A stretch of DNA of 57,409 bases from Lachnocurva sp045579705. GTDB lineage: Bacteria > Bacillota > Clostridia > Lachnospirales > Lachnospiraceae. Below, in pieces: positions 8,766 through 17,921 of this stretch (positions are counted from its first letter, which is position 1; every line of letters starts with the position of its first letter). The notes beneath the pieces were generated by a model. The model worked only from the letters and a program-made list of their open reading frames with translations, was not told the DNA's origin and did not search any database. The translations under genes were made by a program, and so were the position numbers. The DNA is taken from assembly GCA_045579705.1 (NCBI GenBank), contig JAZNMP010000009.1, forward strand, positions 1 to 57,409. The letters are read 5' to 3'.

Positions 8766-8832
8766 GGAGGGATCTCTAGGGTCCCTCCTAATATTTTAAG
8801 TATTCCTATATAACCGGGGGTCGGTTATATAG
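8766..8832 (+). promoter_or_regulatory. Paired intercistronic hairpins
   Basis: Two stem-loops lie between binding protein and permease genes: GGAGGGA / TCCCTCC (8766-8772 and 8782-8788) and a perfect 10-bp stem CTATATAACC / GGTTATATAG (8806-8815 and 8823-8832). Neither has a strong T-run. They probably protect the abundant upstream mRNA or cause partial termination, giving more binding protein than permease. Confidence 0.7.
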
Positions 8833-8883
8833 TAAGGCTTAAATATAGAGGCATTAAAAGTTACATTTCAGAGGGAGAATGTT

Positions 8884-9801
8884 ATGGTGAAAAAGTCTAA
8901 ATCAAAAATCGGACGCTATAATAAATGGGGTTATATATTCTTAATTCCATTTTTTGTAGTATTCGGAGTATTTCAGTTGGTTCCTTTGTATTACACTATC
9001 TACAATAGTTTCTTTGAAAACTATATGTCTGGTCTAGTGCAGATAGGACCAAACTTTGTAGGACTTGATAACTACAAGGAATTGCTTTCAAACGGTGATT
9101 TGATTAAGTATTTTAATAATACTATGATCATGTGGGTAATGGGATTCGTTCCACAGATTATATTCTCATTACTATTTGCAGCATGGTTTACAAATCCATC
9201 GCTTAGAATTAAAGGACAGAGGTTCTTTAAGACGGTTATTTATCTTCCAAACCTAATCATGGCAGCAGCTTTTTCAATGCTGTTCTTTACATTGTTTTCT
9301 AGAATTGGACCGATTAATAACCTCTTGATGTCACTTGGATTTATTGACAAGCCTTATCTGTTCCTTTCAAATGTTTGGAGTACTAGATCACTTATCGCAT
9401 TTATGAACTTCATAATGTGGTTCGGAAATACAACTATCCTCCTTATGGCAGGTATGCTTGGAATTCCAAAGGATTTATATGAGGCAGCTGAAGTAGATGG
9501 TGCTACACCTACACAGATCTTTTTCAAGATTACGCTTCCACTGCTTAAACCAATCTTTGTATATGTAATGATTACATCTCTAATCGGTGGTCTTCAGATG
9601 TACGATGTACCACAGATTTTGACAGATGGTACTGGAGATCCATTGAGATCATCTATGACACTAATCATGTACTTGAATAGACATCTATATAGCAAGAACT
9701 TCGGACTCGCTGGTGCATTGTCAGTTATCCTGCTTGTTATTACAGCTATCTTGAGTTTGATAGTGTTTAGAGTTATGGACTTCAAGAACGAGACTAAGTA
9801 G
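8884..9801 (+). CDS. Sugar ABC transporter permease (MalF-type)
   Basis: A 305-residue inner-membrane permease with six hydrophobic segments and the cytoplasmic EAA loop (YEAAEVDGATPTQIFFKITL near residue 200) that docks the ATPase. The start has GAGGGAGAA upstream. It forms a heterodimer with the next gene product. The next start lies 11 bases after this stop, so the pair is translationally coupled. Substrate is inferred from the locus as a beta-glucoside. Confidence 0.92.
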   Translation: MVKKSKSKIGRYNKWGYIFLIPFFVVFGVFQLVPLYYTIYNSFFENYMSGLVQIGPNFVGLDNYKELLSNGDLIKYFNNTMIMWVMGFVPQIIFSLLFAAWFTNPSLRIKGQRFFKTVIYLPNLIMAAAFSMLFFTLFSRIGPINNLLMSLGFIDKPYLFLSNVWSTRSLIAFMNFIMWFGNTTILLMAGMLGIPKDLYEAAEVDGATPTQIFFKITLPLLKPIFVYVMITSLIGGLQMYDVPQILTDGTGDPLRSSMTLIMYLNRHLYSKNFGLAGALSVILLVITAILSLIVFRVMDFKNETK

Positions 9802-9812
9802 GAGGTGTGATT

Positions 9813-10658
9813 ATGAAGAAAAATATGGGTTCAATAGGAATACGTAGAGCGATTGCTTATATAGTTTTAGTATTCTTTTCAATACTGTGTTTGTTCTGGT
9901 TCCTACTTTTGTTTATTAATTCGACTAGATCAAACGGAGAGCTGGCTGGAGGTTTTACATTAATACCTAGTAAATTCTTCCTTATAAACATGAAGAATGT
10001 GTTGACGGGTTCTCTGCCGGTTGTAAAGGGAATGTGGAATTCCTTTTTCATAGCGACGATGTCATCAATCCTTACGGTTTATTTTTCAACGATGACAGCG
10101 TATGCACTTACAGTTTATAGATTCAAAGGTAGAACAGCGATTCTTACATTTATCCTGGCTATTATGATGATTCCTACTCAGGTTTCAGCACTTGGATTTG
10201 TAAATTTGGTTGGAAACCTCGGACTGGAAGATAGCTTTGTTCCACTAATCGTACCAGCTATCGCATCACCGATTACTTTCTTCTACATGAAGCAGTATAT
10301 GTCAGCAAACTTGCCTATTTCATTAATCGAAGCAGCTAGAATGGATGGAGCTGGTGAGTTTAAGACATTTAATATGGTGACAATTCCGCTGATGAAACCT
10401 GCGATAGCGGTTCAGATGATATTTGCATTTGTTGCAAGCTGGAATAATTACTTCATTCCTTCTTTGATTCTTTACAGAGACGATAAGAAGACCTTGCCTA
10501 TCTTGATTGCACAGCTTAGAGCAGCAGATTATCTCAAATTTGATTTGGGACAGGTTTATGCGATGATAGCCTTTTCAATTTTCCCTGTTATTGTGGTGTA
10601 CCTGTTCTTGTCAAAATATATTGTTGGTGGTGTTACTGCTGGTGGTGTAAAGGAGTAG
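9813..10658 (+). CDS. Sugar ABC transporter permease (MalG-type)
   Basis: A permease of about 281 residues with six membrane segments and the EAA motif (IEAARMDGAGEFKTFNMVTI near 190), partner of the preceding MalF-type protein. I place the start at ATG 9813 because AGGAGG (9800-9805) is seven bases upstream. The in-frame GTG at 9807 is only one base from that site. The gene is followed by a hairpin and then the GH3 gene. Confidence 0.9.
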   Translation: MKKNMGSIGIRRAIAYIVLVFFSILCLFWFLLLFINSTRSNGELAGGFTLIPSKFFLINMKNVLTGSLPVVKGMWNSFFIATMSSILTVYFSTMTAYALTVYRFKGRTAILTFILAIMMIPTQVSALGFVNLVGNLGLEDSFVPLIVPAIASPITFFYMKQYMSANLPISLIEAARMDGAGEFKTFNMVTIPLMKPAIAVQMIFAFVASWNNYFIPSLILYRDDKKTLPILIAQLRAADYLKFDLGQVYAMIAFSIFPVIVVYLFLSKYIVGGVTAGGVKE

Positions 10659-10682
10659 TGCTACTAATAACCCCTATAAGTC

Positions 10683-10724
10683 AGAGTGCAGTCGTTGGAT
10701 GGGCTGCACTCTACTTTTTATTTT
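10683..10724 (+). terminator. Terminator-like hairpin before GH3
   Basis: A 9-bp stem AGAGTGCAG / CTGCACTCT (10683-10691 and 10704-10712) is followed by a T-rich tail. It lies only 35 bases before the GH3 start, so it may set a lower level of GH3 by read-through. Confidence 0.8.
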
Positions 10725-10746
10725 AAGTTAGTTTTAGGAGATATTT

Positions 10747-13005
10747 ATGATTAGAGATATTGATTTACTAGTTAGTGAGATGACATTGGAAGAGAAGGCT
10801 TCACTGTGTTCTGGAGCAGATTTATGGCATACGAAGAAAGTTCCCAGATTAGATATCGATGCCATAAAAGTTTCAGATGGTCCTCATGGACTTAGAACAC
10901 AGTCAGATAAAGGGGATAATCTAGGAATAAATGAAAGTATCGAGGCGGTGTGTTTCCCACCAGCAGTGCTCGCTGCTTGCTCTTTTGATAGGGAATTAAT
11001 TCGCAGAGAAGGTGAAATCATTGGAAATGAGGCCATGGCATATGATGTTTCTACAGTCTTAGGTCCGGCTGTAAATATGAAGAGATCACCTTTGTGCGGT
11101 AGAAATTTTGAGTATTATTCAGAGGACCCGTATCTTTGTGGTGAGCTTGCATCAGAATTTGTAAAGGGCGTTCAGTCAAAGAAGGTTGGAACTTCTCTAA
11201 AGCATTTTGCTGTAAATAATCAGGAGACTTATCGTATGTCGAATGATTCTGTAGTAGATGAGAGAACGCTTAGGGAAATCTATCTGTATGCTTTTGAGAA
11301 GACTGTCAAAGAAGCAAAGCCTACTACACTTATGAGTTCGTATAACAAATTAAATGGAACATATACCAGTGAGAACAAGTGGCTATTGAATGATGTTCTT
11401 CGAGAAGAATGGGGATTTGAAGGTTTGGTGATGTCAGACTGGAATGCGGTAAATGATAGACCGCTTGGCGTGGCAGCAGGCTTGGATCTGGAGATGCCTT
11501 CTTCAAACGGAGCAAATGACAGAGAAATCGTGAAAGCTGTTCAGGAAGGCAGACTTAGCGAGGATGATCTCGATGTTACTGTAAAGAGAATATTGAAGGC
11601 GGTAGAGTTCTATTATGCAAATAAATATGAGACCACAGTAGACCTCGATAGAGACCATGATTATTCACTGCAAATGGCAGAGAATTCCATGGTTCTCCTT
11701 AAGAATGAGAAGAATGTGCTTCCTCTTAGTACAGAGGAAGAAATCCTATACGTGGGAGAATTCTTTGAACAGCCGAGATTTCAGGGCGGTGGAAGCTCGC
11801 ATATAAACAGTCACAGGATCGTAAGTGCAAAGGAAACTTTGGATAGATTAGGCAGACGTTATACATATTTCAAAGGTTTTTCCGCAAGGGGAGACTACCT
11901 GTTTGAGGAAGATTTAAAACAGATATTTGAGACTGCGAAAAAAGTTTCAAAGGTTGTAGTCTTTGTAGGTTTACCAGAGAGCTTTGAATCTGAGGGATAT
12001 GACAGAAGTCATATGGATTTGCCTAGTGTTCAGAACAAGCTTATTACAGAGCTTTTGACATTTAATTCAAATGTTGTCGTAGTGCTGCACAATGGTTCGC
12101 CAGTTACTATGCCTTGGAATGGCGAGGTAAAGGGCGTATTGGAAAGTTATTTGGGCGGTGAGGCAGCAGGTGAAGCTGTCGTTAATATCCTCTATGGAAA
12201 GGTAAATCCGTCAGGAAAACTGGCTGAATCCTTCCCAATTAATCTCGAGGATAATCCGTCTTATTTGAATTTCGGGGAAAGAGAAAAAAGTAATTACAGT
12301 GAAGGCATTTTTATAGGATATAGGTACTATGACAAACGCAAGATGGAAGTTTTGTATCCTTTCGGTCACGGACTTTCATATACGGACTTTAAATACAGCG
12401 ACCTGAGAGCAACTGATGCTTATCATGTTTCTGTGGAGGTTACGAATATAGGAGGACGCGCCGGCGCAGAGGTTGTGCAGCTCTATGTTTCTGATCATAC
12501 AGGAAAGGTGAAACGACCTGTTCGAGAACTCAAAGGTTTTGAAAAAGTGTTCCTGGCTCCGGGAGAGACGAAGAAGGTTAGTTTCATACTGGATGATAGA
12601 AGTTACGAATACTTCGATGAAGAGATTCATGATTGGTATGCATATAGCGGAAAGTACACGATAGCGGTTGGTTCTTCAAGCAGAGATATCCGTGAGAAAG
12701 TGCAGGTTATCTATGAGGAAGATGGCGCTAAGAAGCTAAAGTTGGATCTAAATACTCCGATTGGAAAGATTATGGAGAACGAGGAGATTCGAAAGAAAGT
12801 GCAGGATTTGATCGATGTCGTAAAGGATGTGTATGGTATAGTCGACGGAGAGCAGGATGAGGAGAATCTCAAGAATATTAAGATGCAGGAGGCTATGCTT
12901 CAGGTGACTCCGCTTCGTAATGTTTATATGTTTGGTGGCATATCCAGAGAGAAGTTGCTTAGTAGAATTGAAGAGATAAATAAAGAATGTTATTATAAAT
13001 TCTAA
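10747..13005 (+). CDS. GH3 beta-glucosidase
   Basis: A 752-residue cytoplasmic glycoside hydrolase family 3 enzyme with no signal peptide. The N-terminal TIM barrel carries KHFAVNNQE near 155 and the nucleophile Asp231 in VMSDWNAV. The alpha/beta sandwich has a GGGSSHIN loop near 350. A fibronectin III-like domain starts near 555 (AEVVQLYVSDHTG). The last 80 residues are a charged extension. It would hydrolyse beta-glucosides or cellodextrins imported by the upstream transporter, complementing the phosphorolytic GH94. A xylosidase or related specificity cannot be excluded from sequence alone. TTTTAGGAGAT precedes the start. Confidence 0.9.
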   Translation: MIRDIDLLVSEMTLEEKASLCSGADLWHTKKVPRLDIDAIKVSDGPHGLRTQSDKGDNLGINESIEAVCFPPAVLAACSFDRELIRREGEIIGNEAMAYDVSTVLGPAVNMKRSPLCGRNFEYYSEDPYLCGELASEFVKGVQSKKVGTSLKHFAVNNQETYRMSNDSVVDERTLREIYLYAFEKTVKEAKPTTLMSSYNKLNGTYTSENKWLLNDVLREEWGFEGLVMSDWNAVNDRPLGVAAGLDLEMPSSNGANDREIVKAVQEGRLSEDDLDVTVKRILKAVEFYYANKYETTVDLDRDHDYSLQMAENSMVLLKNEKNVLPLSTEEEILYVGEFFEQPRFQGGGSSHINSHRIVSAKETLDRLGRRYTYFKGFSARGDYLFEEDLKQIFETAKKVSKVVVFVGLPESFESEGYDRSHMDLPSVQNKLITELLTFNSNVVVVLHNGSPVTMPWNGEVKGVLESYLGGEAAGEAVVNILYGKVNPSGKLAESFPINLEDNPSYLNFGEREKSNYSEGIFIGYRYYDKRKMEVLYPFGHGLSYTDFKYSDLRATDAYHVSVEVTNIGGRAGAEVVQLYVSDHTGKVKRPVRELKGFEKVFLAPGETKKVSFILDDRSYEYFDEEIHDWYAYSGKYTIAVGSSSRDIREKVQVIYEEDGAKKLKLDLNTPIGKIMENEEIRKKVQDLIDVVKDVYGIVDGEQDEENLKNIKMQEAMLQVTPLRNVYMFGGISREKLLSRIEEINKECYYKF

Positions 13006-13039
13006 CACTAATTACTTTTTATTTTAGGAGGTTATGAAA

Positions 13040-13804
13040 ATGCCTATATCAGATTTGAAACAGAGAGCACGTAATATTCTCTCAACTGATCACATGGGAT
13101 ACGTAGGATTTGTATTCTTGGCAGGTATCTTTATCGGTGTTGGTACAGGATTGCTGAGTTTCATTCCTTTTGGTGGAATCTTAGGATCTCTACTAATTTC
13201 GTTCCCAATCTCTGTTGGTTTAGTGATGCTTCTCATGAGAAAGCGCGCTACAGGAACTGGTGGAGTAGAAGACATGTTTGCAGCTTATAAACTGAATTTT
13301 ACAAACGTTATGTTTGTAATGTTTATGAGACATTTGTTTATCGTACTGTGGACATTGTTATTAATAATTCCAGGAATTATTAAGACATACCAGTATTCAA
13401 TGGTTCCATATATCCTGGCAGAGAATCCAAATATCGATTATAGAGATGCACTTCAGCTTTCCAGACGTATGACAGATGGACATAAACTTGACCTGTTTAT
13501 CTTAGATCTTTCATTCATCGGATGGGCTATCCTTTCAGCATTAACATTCGGTATTCTGTTTATCTTCTACGTAGGACCTTATATGGCACTTACTAGACTT
13601 GAGGCATTTTACTATCTGAAGTGGTTATCATTTGGTGAAAGCAATCCATATGCTGAGCTTAATAATATGAGAAACCAGTACAATCAGTACAACCAGATGA
13701 ATAATATGAACAATACGAATAACGTTGATAATTCCATGAATAACAACATGAACAACAACATGGATAACGACATGGATAACAATAATAATAACGATATATT
13801 CTAA
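13040..13804 (+). CDS. DUF975 family membrane protein with Asn/Met-rich tail
   Basis: About 254 residues, with several membrane helices, the DUF975 opening (DLKQRARNILS) and the central SRRMTDGHKLDLF loop. The start is set at ATG 13040 because AGGAGG (13026-13031) lies eight bases upstream; ATG 13034 is only two bases from it. The last 45 residues are almost pure asparagine, methionine, glutamine and aspartate in repeats such as NNMNN, a low-complexity cytoplasmic tail. The family function is unknown. It ends at a bidirectional terminator. Confidence 0.85.
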   Translation: MPISDLKQRARNILSTDHMGYVGFVFLAGIFIGVGTGLLSFIPFGGILGSLLISFPISVGLVMLLMRKRATGTGGVEDMFAAYKLNFTNVMFVMFMRHLFIVLWTLLLIIPGIIKTYQYSMVPYILAENPNIDYRDALQLSRRMTDGHKLDLFILDLSFIGWAILSALTFGILFIFYVGPYMALTRLEAFYYLKWLSFGESNPYAELNNMRNQYNQYNQMNNMNNTNNVDNSMNNNMNNNMDNDMDNNNNNDIF

Positions 13805-13808
13805 TGAA

Positions 13809-13844
13809 AAAAGCTTCTATACCTAAGTTGGTATAGAAGCTTTT
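13809..13844. terminator. Bidirectional terminator
   Basis: A 15-bp perfect stem (13809-13823 with 13830-13844) with a 6-nt loop and A/T runs on both sides. It serves the convergent DUF975 and MATE genes; the MATE stop codon (13823-13825) overlaps the stem. Confidence 0.92.
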
Positions 13845-15166
13845 CTTATGGTTTTAATTAGCATGTAGGTATAGATGATGGAACTTAGAATCCAGGTAAT
13901 CGGATATACCCAATGCGTTATCAATATCGTACGATGTATAGAACTTACTATACTTAATATCGAAACTCGAATCACGCACCAGCAGATTAGCATAATCAGC
14001 ATAGGTACGATGGTCTTTCCTAATCCCCTAAAGAACGAAGCAACGACATGTGAATAAGCCAGGAAGCAGAAGAAAAAGGCACATATACGCGCTCTTTGCG
14101 TTCCGTAGAATATAACATCAGGCGAACTGTCGAACCCTGAGATTAGAGTAGGAGCAAAGATGAAGATGATGAGACCGATGGTCTCAGCGAGCAGGAGTGA
14201 ACAGGTGGTTCCAAAGAGGAAACCTTTCTTTACTCGATCCATCTTTTTCGCGCCGTTGTTCTGACCGATGAAAGTGGTCAATGCCATGGCGAAGGATGTG
14301 ATAGGTATGAATACGAAACCTTCAATCTTGCTGTAGGCACCGATGCCGGCTATTGCAGCTTTCTGGAAGTAGTTTACGTATGACTGAACTACGACATTTG
14401 CAAAACCGATGATGGAATTTTGGAAAGCCGATGGAAGACCGACTTTTAGAATTCTTCGGAGGATGAATTTGTTAAATCGGATTTCCGAAGGGATGAGTTT
14501 GATATCGCCTTCGTGAGTGACGAGCTTTATAAAAGCAAGAGTCGCACTGGTGAACTGTGAAATAGTAGTTGCGAGTGCAGCTGCGCCAACTCCGTAGTGG
14601 AAATATCCGATTAGTACCAAATCTAAAATCACGTTTATGATGGATGAACATATTAAATAGTAAAGCGGATGTTTACTGTCTCCGGAAGCTTGAAGTATCG
14701 ACATGAAAGTGTTGTATAGAACCATACCTGCAGCGCCTGCAAAGTAGATTCTAAAGTAGGTGGTAGATTCCGGTAGAACCGATTTAGGCGTGCCCATTAG
14801 GAGAAGCGCCTGCGGCGCAAAAATAGTACCGATTAGGGTCATCAGAATAGATGAGACGATACCCAGGGCTACGGCGGTGTGAACGGCCTGTTTAATATAT
14901 TCTTTCTTTCTGGCTCCGATATAAGTGGAGATTACTACTCCAGCACCCATAGATAATCCGATAAAGAAACCTGTGATTAGAAAGATTAGGTTTCCGGCAC
15001 TGGAGACTGCTGCTAGGGCAGAACTTCCGATGAAATTTCCGACTATTAATGAATCGGCTGTGTTATATAACTGCTGAAACAGATTTCCGATGAACACAGG
15101 GAAGGCAAAGATGAGGATTTTCTTCGGAATAGAACCTTCAGTCATCAAAATTGAGTTTGAACTCAT
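13823..15166 (-). CDS. MATE family efflux transporter
   Basis: A 447-residue, 12-helix membrane protein of the MATE family (DinF/NorM-like). It shows the N-terminal IPKKILIFAFPVFIGNLFQQ opening and the pseudo-duplicated second half beginning near residue 237 (LPSAFQNSIIGFANVVVQSY). Members export drugs or organic cations using Na+ or H+ gradients; no substrate can be assigned. AAGGAT lies upstream on the minus strand. It is divergent from the transglutaminase-like gene. Confidence 0.9.
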   Translation of the reverse strand: MSSNSILMTEGSIPKKILIFAFPVFIGNLFQQLYNTADSLIVGNFIGSSALAAVSSAGNLIFLITGFFIGLSMGAGVVISTYIGARKKEYIKQAVHTAVALGIVSSILMTLIGTIFAPQALLLMGTPKSVLPESTTYFRIYFAGAAGMVLYNTFMSILQASGDSKHPLYYLICSSIINVILDLVLIGYFHYGVGAAALATTISQFTSATLAFIKLVTHEGDIKLIPSEIRFNKFILRRILKVGLPSAFQNSIIGFANVVVQSYVNYFQKAAIAGIGAYSKIEGFVFIPITSFAMALTTFIGQNNGAKKMDRVKKGFLFGTTCSLLLAETIGLIIFIFAPTLISGFDSSPDVIFYGTQRARICAFFFCFLAYSHVVASFFRGLGKTIVPMLIMLICWCVIRVSILSIVSSIHRTILITHWVYPITWILSSIIYTYMLIKTIRKASIPT

Positions 15167-15259
15167 GAGTTTATCCTTTTTTCTCTACAAAAATAAAATT
15201 GTTTAAGTTATTCTATTAAGTATAGGAAATATTGTAAAAAATACAAGTGGTTTACAAAT

Positions 15260-16372
15260 ATGAGAGATAAAAAGATGAGAAAAAAACTAGCTATAATCTT
15301 GCTGGCGGTGACTCTGTTAAATACGGGAAATATGAGTTCTGTCAAAGCAGAAGGACGCTATATTTCGGACGTTGCACTTCGGGATGATATGCTGCAGAGA
15401 AAGTCGAAGATGTCCTATTCGATGGATGCGAACAGCATAAAGTATGTCACGGGTTTGCCGCAGGATACGGTTCCATACCTGGATGATGCAGTTAAGCTTC
15501 CGGATCCAGATGGAACATGTGGAGACTATCTGGCTTTTTCCGTAAGGGAAGCAACTGTGAATGGAACCTATAATTCTGATGGAAAGGGCAAATTGAATTA
15601 TGAGGTGACATATCTCACGACTTATGAGCAGGAGGCGCAGTTGAGTGCCCTCGCAAACGATATTGCTTCAAAGCTGCAGGGGAAGAGCGACTTTGAGAAG
15701 GCGAAGTATATCCATGATTATATCTGTAACGAAGCTACTTATGATCAGACTTATACGAGGTTTGATGCGTATAGTCTTCTGTTTTCAAAGAGCGCGGTTT
15801 GTGAGGGATATGCCCTGGGATTCTATCGTTTGGCGAGAGCTGCAAAGTTGAACTGTCGTATCGTGACGGGCAAAGCCAGTGGTGATCGAGTTGTAAACGG
15901 AACGATTCAGGAAGGCAGCCAGAGTACGGGGGATAATCACGCCTGGAATGTAGTGCTAGTCGATGGACAGTGGTACAACGTTGATGTGACCTGGGACGAT
16001 CAGGAATCGATATCCTATGATTATTTCTTAAAGAACGAGGCGGATTTTTCACCACAGGGGGCTACGCATGAGAGAAATGCTAAGTATAACACGCTTCAGA
16101 TAGCTCCTATTTCTGTTGATATGCAGAATCCGCCGGGTGGAAGTACACCGCTTAGTGAAGAGAGAGTTACTGAGGACAAAGTAAATACTAAGAATACGGA
16201 TGATGCAAAGACAACGACAGACGATACAGAGTCTCAGAATTGGCAGAAAAAGGTGGAGGCTGTTTTTGCTGGTATCGGAGAGATATTGATGTCTATTATT
16301 AAGTTTATCGCTTCTTTGATAGAAAAAATTGGGAGAGCCTTGGTTGAGTTTGCAAGCACTATTCTAGGATAA
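15260..16372 (+). CDS. Secreted transglutaminase-like protein
   Basis: A 370-residue protein with a signal peptide (residues 1-32, ending SSVKAEG). The transglutaminase-like domain carries an intact triad: Cys181 in SAVCEGYALGF, His227 in DNHAWNVV and Asp242 in WYNVDVTWDD. This is probably a cysteine peptidase or cross-linking fold acting at the envelope. A threonine/aspartate-rich linker (about 300-330) leads to a hydrophobic C-terminal segment (about 335-370) that could be a membrane anchor or amphipathic helix. The start is uncertain: ATG 15260 and ATG 15275 are both possible and neither has a strong ribosome site. Confidence 0.85.
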   Translation: MRDKKMRKKLAIILLAVTLLNTGNMSSVKAEGRYISDVALRDDMLQRKSKMSYSMDANSIKYVTGLPQDTVPYLDDAVKLPDPDGTCGDYLAFSVREATVNGTYNSDGKGKLNYEVTYLTTYEQEAQLSALANDIASKLQGKSDFEKAKYIHDYICNEATYDQTYTRFDAYSLLFSKSAVCEGYALGFYRLARAAKLNCRIVTGKASGDRVVNGTIQEGSQSTGDNHAWNVVLVDGQWYNVDVTWDDQESISYDYFLKNEADFSPQGATHERNAKYNTLQIAPISVDMQNPPGGSTPLSEERVTEDKVNTKNTDDAKTTTDDTESQNWQKKVEAVFAGIGEILMSIIKFIASLIEKIGRALVEFASTILG

Positions 16373-16405
16373 GTGAATAATTCTCAAGTAAAAAGTGAAA
16401 AAAAG

Positions 16406-16435
16406 TATACAAAAGGTGCAGATTAATGTTATAAT
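16406..16435 (+). promoter_or_regulatory. Probable promoter of the NSS symporter gene
   Basis: TATAAT (16430-16435) has TATACA 18 bases upstream. It lies downstream of an in-frame GTG at 16395, which supports the later ATG start of the symporter. Confidence 0.55.
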
Positions 16436-16469
16436 GCAGAAATACTTTTTGAATGAAAGGCGAGGAAAT

Positions 16470-17825
16470 ATGAAAGAGAGAAGTGTTTTTACTAGCAAAT
16501 TAGGCTTCGTATTGGCTGCGGCTGGTTCGGCAGTCGGTTTGGGTAACATTTGGCGTTTCCCATATTTGGCAGCAGAATATGGTGGAGGAAGTTTTCTGTT
16601 CGTTTACATCATTTTGGCTGTTACATTTGGTTTTACACTTATGATTGCTGAGATCGGTCTGGGAAGAAAGACTAAGCTCAGCGCAATCGGTGCTTATAGA
16701 AAGTTGAATAAAAAGTATGCGTTTGAAGGCGTACTTACTGCCGCTGTTCCGATTATTATCTTCCCATATTATGCAGTAATTACTGGATGGGTTTTGAAAT
16801 ATGCAGTGGCATTTGCGACTGGAAACGATATAGCTGCATCAAAGGATGGCTATTTTGGAGCGTTTATCACAGAAACCTGGGAACCTCTATTCTGGTTCAT
16901 GCTTTGTATGGTTCTAGTACTTCTGGTTATCCTGGCTGGTGTAGTAAAGGGAATTGAGCAGATTAGCAAGATTCTGATGCCGGTATTGGTAATCTTGATG
17001 ATCGTAGTTGCAGTATTTGTTTGTACAGCACCGGGTGCTCTTACTGGTGTTAAGTATTATCTGGTACCAAACTTCAAGCATTTTTCAGCAAAGACTTTGC
17101 TGGCAGCTGTAGGTCAGTTGTTCTATTCGTTGTCACTGGCGATGGGAATCATGATTACGTATGGTTCTTACATGAAGGATGAAGATAGTTTGGAAGGCGC
17201 TGTTCGCCAGATTGAGTTCTTTGATACATTGATTGCAGTGCTTGCAGGTATGATGATCATTCCTTCAGTATTTGCTTTCTCAGGTGGAGATGAATCAGTC
17301 CTTTCATCAGGTCCATCACTGATGTTTGTAACTTTGCCAAAGGCATTTGCAAGTATGCATTTCGGTAGATGGATAGGACTTTGCTTCTTCGTGATGGTAT
17401 TTTTCGCAGCTATGACTAGTGCGATTTCACTGATGGAAGCTGTTACATCTATCTTTATGGATAGATTTCATATTTCCAGACTTCGTGCAGCTGGAATCAC
17501 TGGTGCATACTCAATCTTCCTGGGAGGATTCGCATCTTTGGGATATGGCCCACTTGCAAACTTCAAAGTGCTAGGCATGCAGGCTCTCGACCTCATGGAT
17601 TTCGTAAGTAATAGCGTACTGATGCCTGTAGTTGCTATCGTTACATGCTTCTTTGTAGGCTATGTTATTAAACCGGAAGCTATCGTGGAAGAAGTTGAAC
17701 GAAATGGTGAGAAGTTCGTTGGAAAGAAGATGTTTATCTTCATTATCAAGTATATCGCACCATGGTTCATATTAGCGGTATTCATAAGTTCTATAGCCCA
17801 GGCTTTGGGATTCTATAAAATATAA
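16470..17825 (+). CDS. Neurotransmitter:sodium symporter (NSS) family transporter
   Basis: About 451 residues, LeuT fold. The first membrane helix shows the sodium- and amino-acid-binding signature (AAGSAVGLGNIWRFPYL), followed by ten or eleven further helices. Bacterial members take up amino acids such as leucine, tyrosine or tryptophan with Na+; the substrate here is unknown. The start is taken as ATG 16470, preceded by AGGCGAGGAAAT, which places GFVLAAAGSAVG at its normal distance from the N-terminus. A terminator follows, so it is monocistronic. Confidence 0.92.
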   Translation: MKERSVFTSKLGFVLAAAGSAVGLGNIWRFPYLAAEYGGGSFLFVYIILAVTFGFTLMIAEIGLGRKTKLSAIGAYRKLNKKYAFEGVLTAAVPIIIFPYYAVITGWVLKYAVAFATGNDIAASKDGYFGAFITETWEPLFWFMLCMVLVLLVILAGVVKGIEQISKILMPVLVILMIVVAVFVCTAPGALTGVKYYLVPNFKHFSAKTLLAAVGQLFYSLSLAMGIMITYGSYMKDEDSLEGAVRQIEFFDTLIAVLAGMMIIPSVFAFSGGDESVLSSGPSLMFVTLPKAFASMHFGRWIGLCFFVMVFFAAMTSAISLMEAVTSIFMDRFHISRLRAAGITGAYSIFLGGFASLGYGPLANFKVLGMQALDLMDFVSNSVLMPVVAIVTCFFVGYVIKPEAIVEEVERNGEKFVGKKMFIFIIKYIAPWFILAVFISSIAQALGFYKI

Positions 17826-17853
17826 TATCGTATATCGAAAAAAGTGATAAAAT

Positions 17854-17886
17854 AATCATCGGGACATTTGTCCCGGTGATTTTTTA
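17854..17886 (+). terminator. Terminator after the NSS symporter
   Basis: A 12-bp stem (17854-17865 with 17870-17881, one G-U pair) has an ATTT loop followed by a T-run. Confidence 0.9.
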
Positions 17887-17921
17887 TATAGGGATTATGA
17901 ATATTAAAGATGGAGAAGAAT

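Noticed and set aside
8766..8832. A full terminator splitting the beta-glucoside transporter operon
   Set aside because: The two hairpins lack a proper T-run, and the permease genes right after them clearly belong to the same transporter.
16395..16469. N-terminal extension of the NSS symporter from GTG 16395
   Set aside because: The extension lies over the TATAAT promoter and lacks a ribosome site, whereas ATG 16470 has a good one and gives the normal family N-terminus.
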